The position numbers and the translations under genes are program-made. Shown here piece by piece: positions 48,001 to 54,266 of a stretch of DNA of 64,000 nucleotides; the stretch's first letter is position 1; each line of letters begins with the position of its first letter. Location of the stretch: positions 310,001-374,000 of the forward strand of contig JALWTD010000018.1 of NCBI GenBank assembly GCA_027082925.1. The letters are read 5' to 3'. The DNA is from Flavobacteriaceae bacterium. GTDB taxonomy: Bacteria > Bacteroidota > Bacteroidia > Flavobacteriales > Flavobacteriaceae. The notes under the pieces are model-generated. The model saw only the letters and a program-made list of their open reading frames with translations, did not search any database and was not told the DNA's origin.

Positions 48001-48191
48001 TTTCCGAAGAAATTAACAGCAAAAAGAATCATAATACCTTCAAACCACCAAGCATTGTATACTAAAGCTTTGGCTGTTTCTGTACCAAAATCATTTTCAA
48101 TAAAGGTTGCAATTCCCATAGCGGTAGCAAAAACCAAAAATAGTATTGCCATTAAACGAGTTGAGTAAATAACTGAAAGAAGTTTGTTCAT
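45069..48191 (-). CDS. ccsBA: Fused ResB-CcsA cytochrome c biogenesis protein
   Basis: 1040 residues. N-terminal ResB-like half: helices at about 10-32, 47-67 and 75-95, a large periplasmic domain, and a further helix near 430-455. A periplasmic middle part (about 470-730) follows. The C-terminal CcsA half has about eight helices and the haem-handling tryptophan-rich motif WGRYWGWDPKETW (about 935-947). System II proteins of this type carry haem across the inner membrane and attach it to CxxCH motifs. It is divergent from the nitrite/NO island, whose NorC and NirS both need covalent haem. -7 element at 48231-48224. Confidence 0.93.
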   Translation of the reverse strand: MNKLLSVIYSTRLMAILFLVFATAMGIATFIENDFGTETAKALVYNAWWFEGIMILFAVNFFGNIFRYKLLRKEKLVVLVFHLSFFLILVGAGITRYISFEGIMPIKEGAVSDTFLSEANYISIIIDNGKEQQVPVYHKVLFSSIGNNHYTYNTNFRGTPVTIKLTDYIYNAKDVFENNENGDTYLKFVESSRGGRQDYYIKEGDTKYINGVSVGFNSKVKNTINITFHNDSLKIKSAVDGTFFRMADKFSGTIATDSIQNFSILAVHSLAGLQFVVPSNPIKGFPKTISGEKTKNKSALAQLEFDVTVGNKTKHIKLKGGKFKIKPPTQFSVGDLNFRMSYGAKELKLPFSIKLNDFQLDKYPGSESAMSFASEITVISPEETFDYRIYMNHILDYKGYKFFQSSYNITSEYEETHLSVNHDFWGTTITYIGYTLLYLGLLLILFMKNTRFDFLRKSLQKIRAKKNTITSIIILFITTLSFSQGIHKLSNKEIDSTLATTKVSPVHAEKFSHLVIQDAGGRMKPVHTYASQLLRKVSKQDTYRDMNAAQVFLSMQENPKLWLQVPIIYIERGDTKLRDIINIPHTQKYATLADFFDEKGFYKIAKLQREAQKSKIKNKFEKDIINVDRRVNLLYSAITGSILKIFPIPNDPNNTWVSQNKLESANFKGQDSVFVRQLLPTYLFTLSQANQTKDYSKADEILNGILSFQKKYGSAIYPSERKLKLEIAYNKYDVFKKLFSYYLYIGTFMFLLVILQIFKNSKLINRLIKLSIGIIIILFLMHTSGLIARWIISGHAPWSNAYESMIYVGWATMLFGLIFGRKSFMTIAATAFLTAFILMVAHWNWMDPEIANLQPVLNSYWLMIHVAIIVASYGPFALGMILGLISLILMILTSEKNKKKIGEIIKELTIINEMSLTVGLVLITIGNFLGGQWANESWGRYWGWDPKETWALISIMIYAFVLHLRLVPGLRGRFSFNFFSVIAFASILMTYFGVNFYLSGLHSYASGDKAITPSFVYYSFGTISIIGLLAYMKFKKYYKK

Positions 48192-48223
48192 TTTATGAAG
48201 TTTTGTCTAAAAAATAATGGTTA

Positions 48224-48231
48224 CAAAAATA
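48224..48231 (-). promoter_or_regulatory. -7 element of ccsBA
   Basis: CAAAAATA, minus-strand TATTTTTG, exact TAnnTTTG, 32 nt before the ccsBA ATG. Confidence 0.5.
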
Positions 48232-48274
48232 ATGATATTTATCACATTCTTGTTGGTTTAGAGGCATTATTTAC

Positions 48275-48326
48275 GCTATAATTGTTGTAAAAACGTTAAA
48301 ATACGATGTTACGTAACAATTATAGC
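48275..48326. repeat. Nested inverted repeats between ccsBA and tnaA promoters
   Basis: Perfect 12-bp arms GCTATAATTGTT (48275-48286) and AACAATTATAGC (48315-48326) with a 28-nt spacer. The right arm overlaps a second perfect palindrome, TGTTACGTAACA (48307-48318). There is no T run on the plus strand side, so it does not look like a terminator. Position between two divergent promoters suggests regulator binding sites. Confidence 0.55.
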
Positions 48327-48389
48327 AAAAAAAGAAGTGGTTATTTTAATTTCGTTTTACTAAAAACCGTTTCTAAATTAAAAAATTTG

Positions 48390-48397
48390 TAATTTTG
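48390..48397 (+). promoter_or_regulatory. -7 element of tnaA
   Basis: TAATTTTG, exact TAnnTTTG. It predicts a leader of about 150 nt before the tnaA ATG. Confidence 0.5.
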
Positions 48398-48549
48398 TTT
48401 TAGCTAAAAGCATGTAATGAAAAAAATAAGTTTTTATAAAAATTACTTTTACCTTCATTTAAATATAAAGCGCCCAGAGTGTTTTAACTAGTTTTAGTTT
48501 CTCTTTTCGTTATAATTATTTTCCAACCATCATTAAAAAACAACTTATT

Positions 48550-49926
48550 ATGGAGTTACCATATGCAGAACCTTATAAAATTAAAATGGTAGAATCTATT
48601 AAAAGATCTACAAAAGAACAACGTTTAAAATGGATTAAAGAAGCACATTACAATTTGTTTAACCTTTCTTCAGATAAAGTGTTTATTGATTTGTTGACAG
48701 ACTCTGGGACGGGTGCTATGAGCGATAAACAATGGGCAGAGATGATGATAGGAGACGAGAGTTATGCCGGTTCATCGTCGTTTGAAAAATTAAAGAAAAC
48801 GGTTAAAAAAATTACAGGATTTGAGTATTTTTTGCCAACTCATCAAGGAAGAGCTGCCGAAAATGTATTGTTTTCAGCTCTGGTAAAGGAAGGTGATATT
48901 ATTCCCGGGAATTCACATTTTGACACTACTAAAGGACATATAGAATTTAGAAAAGCAACCGCTGTTGACTGTACTATTGATGAAGCTTTTGATACTTCAA
49001 TCAACCATCCTTTTAAAGGAAATATAGATTTAAAAAAGCTCGAAAAAGTATTTAAAACTCATTCCAATAAAAAAATACCTTTTGTTATTTTAACCATAAC
49101 ATGTAATTCTGCAGGAGGTCAACCTGTTTCACTAGAAAACTGTAGACAAGTTTCTGCCTTGTGTAAGCAATACAAAATCCCACTTTATTTTGATGCAGCT
49201 CGTTTTGCAGAAAACGCTTATTTCATAAAAAGACGTGAGCCGGGTTACGAAAACAAAACAATTAAAGAAATTGTAAAAGAAGTTTTTTCGTACGGAGATG
49301 GAATGACCATTAGTGCAAAAAAAGATGGATTGGTAAATATGGGTGGTTTTATAGCTCTTAATAATTACGAGGTATTTAAACAGGCAACCGTTTTTAATAT
49401 TATGTTTGAAGGATTTATTACTTATGGAGGAATGAATGGAAGAGATATGGGAGCTTTAGCTGTTGGTTTAGATGAGTCTACAGAAATTAATTATTTAGAG
49501 AGCAGAGTAGAGCAAATAGCTTACTTAGGTAAAAAATTGGTAGAATATGGTGTGCCTGTTCAACAACCTTTTGGAGGACACGCAATATTTTTAGATGCAA
49601 ATAAATTTGTACCAACAATACCTAGAGAGGAATACAGAGCACAAGCTCTAGCTATTGAATTGTACATTGTAGGAGGAATTAGAGGTGTTGAGATAGGAAC
49701 TGTTTTAGCAGATAGAGATCCGGTAACTAGAAAAAATAGATATCCGGAACTAGAATTGGTTAGATTAGCCATACCAAGAAGAACATATACAAATAATCAT
49801 ATGGATTATGTGGCAGCAACTCTAAAAAACATATACGACACAAGACATGAAGCAAAATCGGGGTATGTTATTACAGAAGAAGCACCAATTATGAGGCATT
49901 TTACTGTTAAATTTGAAAAAATATAA
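48550..49926 (+). CDS. tnaA: Tryptophanase
   Basis: 458 residues, fold-type I PLP beta-eliminating lyase of the tryptophanase/tyrosine phenol-lyase family. DLLTDSGTGAMSD, PTHQGRAAEN and SAKKDG (PLP lysine Lys258) are the family landmarks. Asp125 in HFDTTKGH corresponds to the Asp that marks tryptophanase (Thr in tyrosine phenol-lyase), and DAARFAENAYFIK and GIRGVEIGT also follow the tryptophanase version. It would split tryptophan into indole, pyruvate and ammonia. The long leader has a short open frame of unproven meaning. The Rrf2 regulator gene starts 55 nt downstream. Confidence 0.87.
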   Translation: MELPYAEPYKIKMVESIKRSTKEQRLKWIKEAHYNLFNLSSDKVFIDLLTDSGTGAMSDKQWAEMMIGDESYAGSSSFEKLKKTVKKITGFEYFLPTHQGRAAENVLFSALVKEGDIIPGNSHFDTTKGHIEFRKATAVDCTIDEAFDTSINHPFKGNIDLKKLEKVFKTHSNKKIPFVILTITCNSAGGQPVSLENCRQVSALCKQYKIPLYFDAARFAENAYFIKRREPGYENKTIKEIVKEVFSYGDGMTISAKKDGLVNMGGFIALNNYEVFKQATVFNIMFEGFITYGGMNGRDMGALAVGLDESTEINYLESRVEQIAYLGKKLVEYGVPVQQPFGGHAIFLDANKFVPTIPREEYRAQALAIELYIVGGIRGVEIGTVLADRDPVTRKNRYPELELVRLAIPRRTYTNNHMDYVAATLKNIYDTRHEAKSGYVITEEAPIMRHFTVKFEKI

Positions 49927-49981
49927 TACTAATTACTCTTTTTTTAATAATTTTACATAAAAATTACTAAAACAAGTTTCA

Positions 49982-50440
49982 ATGTTATCACATGCAAGTA
50001 AGTACGCTATTTTATCTACACTGTTTTTAGCAGCACATTCTAGCGCAGATAAAAAAATAAGTGTTAAACAAATCGCAGAAAGTATTGATGTGCCTAGTCC
50101 TTTTTTGGCAAAATTATTTCAACAATTAGTAAGAGGCAAGGTTATTTCTTCAACAAAAGGACCTAATGGCGGATTTTACCTAACAAAAGAAAACGGTCAA
50201 AAAACAGTTTGTGATATTATTGAAAATATTGATGGGTTAAATAAACTAAATCAATGTTTTTTGGGCTTGCATGAATGCGATTCATCAAATCCTTGTCCGG
50301 TACATTTTATTGTAGAACCCTTTAAAAAGAGTATCCTTGGGAAATTTAGAGATAAAACAATTATGGAGTTTTCTGAAGAAATCAAATCAAACGGTAGGGT
50401 ATTGACACTTAAAGATATAGGTACTTCACTGAAAAAATAA
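49982..50440 (+). CDS. Rrf2-family Fe-S transcriptional regulator (NsrR/IscR-like)
   Basis: 152 residues. Winged helix-turn-helix with YAILSTLFLA and IAESIDVPSPFLAKLFQQLVR and the wing STKGPNGGFYL. Three cysteines (92, 99, 105; C-x6-C-x5-C) sit where Rrf2 proteins hold a 2Fe-2S or 4Fe-4S cluster; NsrR, the NO sensor of this family, has nearly the same spacing. Placed 124 nt before norC, it is the best candidate for the repressor that binds the AAAAGA-N8-TCTTT palindromes found at three promoters of this island. That assignment is inference. A terminator-like hairpin follows (50456-50477). Confidence 0.87.
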   Translation: MLSHASKYAILSTLFLAAHSSADKKISVKQIAESIDVPSPFLAKLFQQLVRGKVISSTKGPNGGFYLTKENGQKTVCDIIENIDGLNKLNQCFLGLHECDSSNPCPVHFIVEPFKKSILGKFRDKTIMEFSEEIKSNGRVLTLKDIGTSLKK

Positions 50441-50455
50441 TTTTATTTTTCTAAT

Positions 50456-50477
50456 GCTGATAAAAATCAGCTTTTTT
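50456..50477 (+). terminator. Terminator of the Rrf2 gene that contains an FNR-type box
   Basis: GCTGAT, loop AAAA, ATCAGC, then six T, 15 nt after the Rrf2 stop. The same bases form TGAT-N4-ATCA (50458-50469), the core of an FNR/CRP-family site, centred 29.5 bp before the norC -7 element. Confidence 0.7.
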
Positions 50478-50500
50478 CACTTCGAAACGGTTTAATTTTA
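50458..50500 (+). promoter_or_regulatory. norC promoter: FNR-type box and degenerate -7 element
   Basis: TGAT-AAAA-ATCA (centre 50463.5) and TAATTTTA (50493-50500), a TAnnTTTG with one deviation. With a start near 50504, the box centre is close to -41, the classical class II activator position. The porin promoter at 60858-60900 has exactly the same spacing. Confidence 0.65.
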
Positions 50501-50512
50501 CACTGTAATATT

Positions 50513-50532
50513 AAAAGATAAAAAGGTCTTTT
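50513..50532. promoter_or_regulatory. Shared palindrome AAAAGA-N8-TCTTTT, norC copy (candidate NO-responsive operator)
   Basis: AAAAGA TAAAAAGG TCTTTT, in the predicted norC leader about 10-28 nt after the transcription start. The same palindrome is found before the DUF438 gene and the porin gene. The similarity to the porin leader continues to about 50553. Confidence 0.6.
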
Positions 50533-50564
50533 AATTAAATTTAACTAATTAAACTCGTTAAAAT

Positions 50565-51005
50565 ATGTTATCAAAAAAACAAGCAAGAGCATTCTTTTTA
50601 GGAGGAACATTAGTAACGTTTCTAATATTTATAGGACTTACGGTGTATTCTTTATCTGAAGGAAATGATCAATCTAACAAAGAAAATCTTACAGCATCAG
50701 TTGTAAGGGGAAAAGAAATTTGGGAATCAAATAATTGTATGGGGTGTCACACCTTATTAGGAGAAGGAGCGTATTATGCCCCTGAGTTAACAAAAGTAAT
50801 TGACAGAAGAGGAGAAGGGTATGTAAAAGCCATTTTAATGTCTCCAGTGCCATGGCAACCTAACGGAAGAAAAATGGTCGCTTATGGGATGTCAAAAAAT
50901 GAAGCTGAGGATGTAGTAGCCTTTTTTAAATGGATAGGCAAAATTGACTTAAATGGGTTTGACAGAATAGTATCTCCGTTAGCAAAGAAAAAAATTAACA
51001 ACTAA
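50565..51005 (+). CDS. norC: Nitric oxide reductase subunit C (cytochrome c)
   Basis: 146 residues. One N-terminal membrane helix (about 10-29) and a periplasmic monohaem cytochrome c domain with CMGCH (Cys58, Cys61, His62) and a later Met (in GRKMVAYGM) as the probable sixth ligand. ELTKVIDRRG and SPVPWQPNGRKM are typical of NorC. It passes electrons to NorB. norB follows after 11 nt. The promoter combines an FNR-type box and the shared palindrome. Haem attachment would depend on a system II machinery such as ccsBA in this window. Confidence 0.94.
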   Translation: MLSKKQARAFFLGGTLVTFLIFIGLTVYSLSEGNDQSNKENLTASVVRGKEIWESNNCMGCHTLLGEGAYYAPELTKVIDRRGEGYVKAILMSPVPWQPNGRKMVAYGMSKNEAEDVVAFFKWIGKIDLNGFDRIVSPLAKKKINN

Positions 51006-51016
51006 ACAAAAACATT

Positions 51017-52354
51017 ATGAAATATAAATCACAAAAAGTAGCATATTGGTTTTTTGCCTTTTCAATGTTACTATTAATATTGCAAATTACATACGGTTTT
51101 GTAATGGGGTTTGCTCGTATAGGAATGGACGGATTGCATGAATTTATTCCTTTTAACACAGCAAGAGCTGTACACACAAATTTATTGGTAGTTTGGTTAT
51201 TGTCTGGTTTTATGGGAGCGGCCTACTACATTATTCCTGAAGAAGCTCAAAATGAGTTGGTAAGTGTAAAATTAGCTTATGTTCAGTTAATTAGTTTAGC
51301 AGCTGTAGGAGTTACAGCTGTGATAGGATACCATTTCAACTATTGGGAAGGACGTAAATTTTTAGAAATTCCACGACCTTTAGATTATTTAGTAGTGGTA
51401 AATGTACTTTTATTTTTAGGAATTATTTTACTAACCTTATTCAAAGGAAAACGTAGAACAACTACGGCATTGGTACTATCTATGGGGCTTCTATTTGCAG
51501 CACTATTGTATTTACCTGGTATGATACCTTTTGATAGTCAAGTGTTAGACTCTTTCTTCCGTTGGTGGGTTGTTCACTTATGGGTTGAAGGTGTTTGGGA
51601 ATTAATTATGGGAGGTATTTTATCTTTCTTATTAATAAAACTTACCGGAGTAGACAGAGAGGTGATAGAAAAATGGTTGTACGTAATTGTAGGACTAACA
51701 TTTTTATCAGGGGTATTAGGTACCGGACATCACTACTACTATATTGGTGTTAACAAAATTTGGTTAATTGTTGGAGGTATTTTCTCAGCATTAGAACCTT
51801 TAGCATTCCTTGCAATGGCATTGTTTGCTGTAAATATGTACAGAAAAGGAGAGAAAAAACATCCAAATAAGCTAGCCTTATATTGGACATTAGGAGCGGC
51901 TATTGTGTCGTTTATAGGAGCAGGGCTTTTAGGATTTGCGCACACACTACCTCAAACAAACCTATACACACACGGAACATTGGTAACAGCAATGCACGGA
52001 CACCTTGCTTTTTGGGGTGCATATGGTATGATTGTTTTAGCTATTATAAGTTACAGTTTACCAAACTTAACAGGAAGAAAATTATACGACAGTTCAAGAG
52101 GAAGAATGGCTTTTTGGCTTGCAAACATTGGAATGATAGGTATGACTGTGGCATTTGGAGTAGCCGGAGTAGCTCAAGTATATTTAGAAAGAAAATTTGG
52201 ACTGGACTTTATGAAAGTTCAAAAAGAGATAAGTATTCACTTTGTAGTATTAATTCTATGTGCAACTATTTTTACCACAGGAGTTATACTTTACATTGTT
52301 GATTTTTATAAACACGGAACTCCAACCGATGAAGCATTAGAAAGTAAAGAGTAG
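51017..52354 (+). CDS. norB: Nitric oxide reductase subunit B (cNOR catalytic subunit)
   Basis: 445 residues with about 12 transmembrane helices. Haem-copper-oxidase-type ligands are all present and have a constant offset to Pseudomonas NorB. His53 ligates haem b. His187, His238 and His239 bind the non-haem iron FeB, with Glu191 nearby. Glu260 is conserved, and the AMHGH pair (about 327 and 329) serves haem b3 and b. There is no long N-terminal quinol-oxidising extension, so it is the cytochrome-c-dependent form that works with NorC. It reduces two NO to N2O at the inner membrane. Confidence 0.95.
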   Translation: MKYKSQKVAYWFFAFSMLLLILQITYGFVMGFARIGMDGLHEFIPFNTARAVHTNLLVVWLLSGFMGAAYYIIPEEAQNELVSVKLAYVQLISLAAVGVTAVIGYHFNYWEGRKFLEIPRPLDYLVVVNVLLFLGIILLTLFKGKRRTTTALVLSMGLLFAALLYLPGMIPFDSQVLDSFFRWWVVHLWVEGVWELIMGGILSFLLIKLTGVDREVIEKWLYVIVGLTFLSGVLGTGHHYYYIGVNKIWLIVGGIFSALEPLAFLAMALFAVNMYRKGEKKHPNKLALYWTLGAAIVSFIGAGLLGFAHTLPQTNLYTHGTLVTAMHGHLAFWGAYGMIVLAIISYSLPNLTGRKLYDSSRGRMAFWLANIGMIGMTVAFGVAGVAQVYLERKFGLDFMKVQKEISIHFVVLILCATIFTTGVILYIVDFYKHGTPTDEALESKE

Positions 52355-52429
52355 TAATTTAAATTAATAAAGTAAAAACCAGTGGTAAGACACTTAAAAA
52401 TTTTAATTGTAGTTTTTTTAGATTGATTT

Positions 52430-52490
52430 CCAGAGTTGATGATTGTTCGTTATTTTCCATACTATGTAATCAAATGGTCTGAGACTCTGG
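52430..52490. repeat. Interrupted inverted repeat upstream of nirS
   Basis: CCAGAGT (52430-52436) and ACTCTGG (52484-52490), followed by TTTTCT, with an additional inner TTGAT/ATCAA pairing. It could be a weak terminator behind norB or a leader structure of nirS. No consensus -7 element and no copy of the shared palindrome was found in the 178 nt between norB and nirS. Confidence 0.35.
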
Positions 52491-52532
52491 TTTTCTAAAA
52501 AACAAAATATTTAAAATCAAATTAACTTAAAA

Positions 52533-54185
52533 ATGAAAAAAGTTTTATTTTCAATGGCAATAGTTGTAGCAGTAGTTGCCATTAGTTGTAAAGATTCAGA
52601 AAAAAAATCTGAAGTAAAAGAAGAAATAGCATCTGGAGATATAAAAATATCGAAAGAAGAAATGAAAAGAGGGAGTGATATTTATTTTGATAAATGTGCC
52701 GGATGTCACGGTTCTACACGAAAAGGAGCAACAGGTCCGTCGTTATTACCAGACGGTGACGGTAAATTTGCAGCAACTAAAGCACTTGGTGCCGCAGGGT
52801 TAAGAGCTTTTATTGAAAATGGAACTCCGGCAGGAATGCCAGAATGGAAAGGAGTAATGTCTGAAGAGGAAATTGAATTAATGACTCGTTTTTTACAAGT
52901 TGATCCTCCTATAACTCCTCCATTTGAAATGGCTAACATTAAAGAAACTTGGAAAGTAATAGTTCCTGTAGCCGACAGACCTACAAAACCTGAACACAAT
53001 AGAAATATCGACAATTTCTTTGGAGTAATTATGAGAGATGCAGGTAAAGTAGCTATTATAGATGGAGATACAAAAGAAAAATTAGCAGTACTTAAAACAG
53101 GATTTGCAGTACATATTTTACGTACTTCAGCTTCAGGAAGATACTTTTACTCTATAGGTAGAGATGGTAGAATAACAATGATAGATACTTATCCTAAGGT
53201 GCCAAATATTGTTGCTGAAGTAAGAGCCTCTTTTGATGCTCGTTCTGTTGAAGTAAGTAAATATAAAGGCCCTAAAGGTGATTTTTATGATAAATACCTA
53301 ATAGCAGGAGGTTATAACCCAAGTCATTTTGTAATTTTTGATGCTCAAACACTTGAACCTTTAAGCGTAACAAAAACATCAGGAAATGCGTGTGATGGAG
53401 AAAAAGAATTTGTTGAAGAAGCAAGAGTTGCTTCTATTGTAGCATCTCATACCGATCCAATTTGGGTAGTAAACGTAAAAGAAACAGGAATGGTATGGCT
53501 GGTAGATTATACCGATCCTAGAAACCCTAAATCAACACAAATTCCATCAGCACGATTTTTACATGATGGTGGTTGGGATGCAACAGGACATTATTTCCTT
53601 GTAGCAGCAAATGCAAGTAATAAAATTGTTGTAGTTGATGTGCCTAATAAAAAATTAGAAGCCATTATAGAAGTAGGTGTTAAACCACACCCAGGTAGAG
53701 GTGCAAATGTTAAAAATAAACTTGGTAACCTTTGGGTAACAGGACACTTAGGTGAAAATAAATTATCATTTATTAAAACAGATAAAGGTGAAGGACAATG
53801 GACTGTAGTTAAAGAAGTTAAATTACCAGGAAATGGTGGAGGAAACTTATTTATTAAAACACACCCAAAATCAAAACACTTATGGGCAGACAGAACGTTA
53901 AACCCAGATAAATCTTTACATAGTGCTGTTACAGTAATAGATGTAAATACTTTAGAGGTAATTAAAACCATTGAAATGCCAAAAGAACTTGACGGTAGAG
54001 CAGTACATATGGAGTACAATAAAGCCGGTGATGAAGTTTGGATTTCTGTATTTATGGGAGAAAAAAGCGGTATTGTAATTTATGATGATAAAACGTTAGA
54101 ACTCAAACAAATTATCAAAGGAGATTGGGTAGAAAACCCAACAGGTAAATTCAATATGTATAACACAACAAACGATATCTACTAA
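52533..54185 (+). CDS. nirS: Cytochrome cd1 nitrite reductase, lipoprotein form
   Basis: 550 residues. The signal peptide ends in a lipobox with Cys19 (AISCKDSE), so the mature protein should be lipid-anchored; classical NirS is soluble. Cytochrome c domain: CAGCH (Cys55, Cys58, His59). The d1 beta-propeller has His194 (GFAVHI) as likely proximal d1 ligand and the distal pair His344 (RFLHDGG) and His386 (PHPGRG), 42 residues apart as in Pseudomonas. The C-terminus PTGKFNMYNT is typical. It reduces nitrite to NO in the periplasm. No haem d1 synthesis genes are nearby. Confidence 0.95.
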   Translation: MKKVLFSMAIVVAVVAISCKDSEKKSEVKEEIASGDIKISKEEMKRGSDIYFDKCAGCHGSTRKGATGPSLLPDGDGKFAATKALGAAGLRAFIENGTPAGMPEWKGVMSEEEIELMTRFLQVDPPITPPFEMANIKETWKVIVPVADRPTKPEHNRNIDNFFGVIMRDAGKVAIIDGDTKEKLAVLKTGFAVHILRTSASGRYFYSIGRDGRITMIDTYPKVPNIVAEVRASFDARSVEVSKYKGPKGDFYDKYLIAGGYNPSHFVIFDAQTLEPLSVTKTSGNACDGEKEFVEEARVASIVASHTDPIWVVNVKETGMVWLVDYTDPRNPKSTQIPSARFLHDGGWDATGHYFLVAANASNKIVVVDVPNKKLEAIIEVGVKPHPGRGANVKNKLGNLWVTGHLGENKLSFIKTDKGEGQWTVVKEVKLPGNGGGNLFIKTHPKSKHLWADRTLNPDKSLHSAVTVIDVNTLEVIKTIEMPKELDGRAVHMEYNKAGDEVWISVFMGEKSGIVIYDDKTLELKQIIKGDWVENPTGKFNMYNTTNDIY

Positions 54186-54191
54186 AATTAT

Positions 54192-54223
54192 AAACAGGCA
54201 GTGAAAACTGCCTGTTTTTTTTT
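54192..54223 (+). terminator. Terminator of nirS
   Basis: AAACAGGCAGT, loop GAAA, ACTGCCTGTTT followed by T; 7 nt after the stop. It shows that the open frame beginning at 54201 is not the start of the next gene. Confidence 0.92.
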
Positions 54224-54266
54224 CATACAAATTCACGTAAAAAATCAATCAAAAAACATTGGAATA

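Larger units (their letters stand above)
48192..48549. other. 358-nt intergenic region between ccsBA and tnaA
   Basis: Holds the ccsBA -7 element (CAAAAATA, 48224-48231, minus-strand TATTTTTG), a long interrupted inverted repeat (48275-48326), the tnaA -7 element (TAATTTTG, 48390-48397) and a 24-codon open frame (48417-48491). No further gene and no intrinsic terminator were seen. Confidence 0.6.

Noticed and set aside
48550-49926. Tyrosine phenol-lyase instead of tryptophanase
   Set aside because: Asp125 and the DAARFAENAYF and GIRGVEIGT segments follow tryptophanase; tyrosine phenol-lyase has Thr at the first position.
51883-52302. 139-codon open frame inside norB in another frame
   Set aside because: Low-complexity shadow of the norB coding sequence, whose ligand residues are all intact.
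54201-54266. Upstream start of the TonB-dependent receptor
   Set aside because: The first codons lie inside the nirS terminator; ATG 54267 gives a clean signal peptide.
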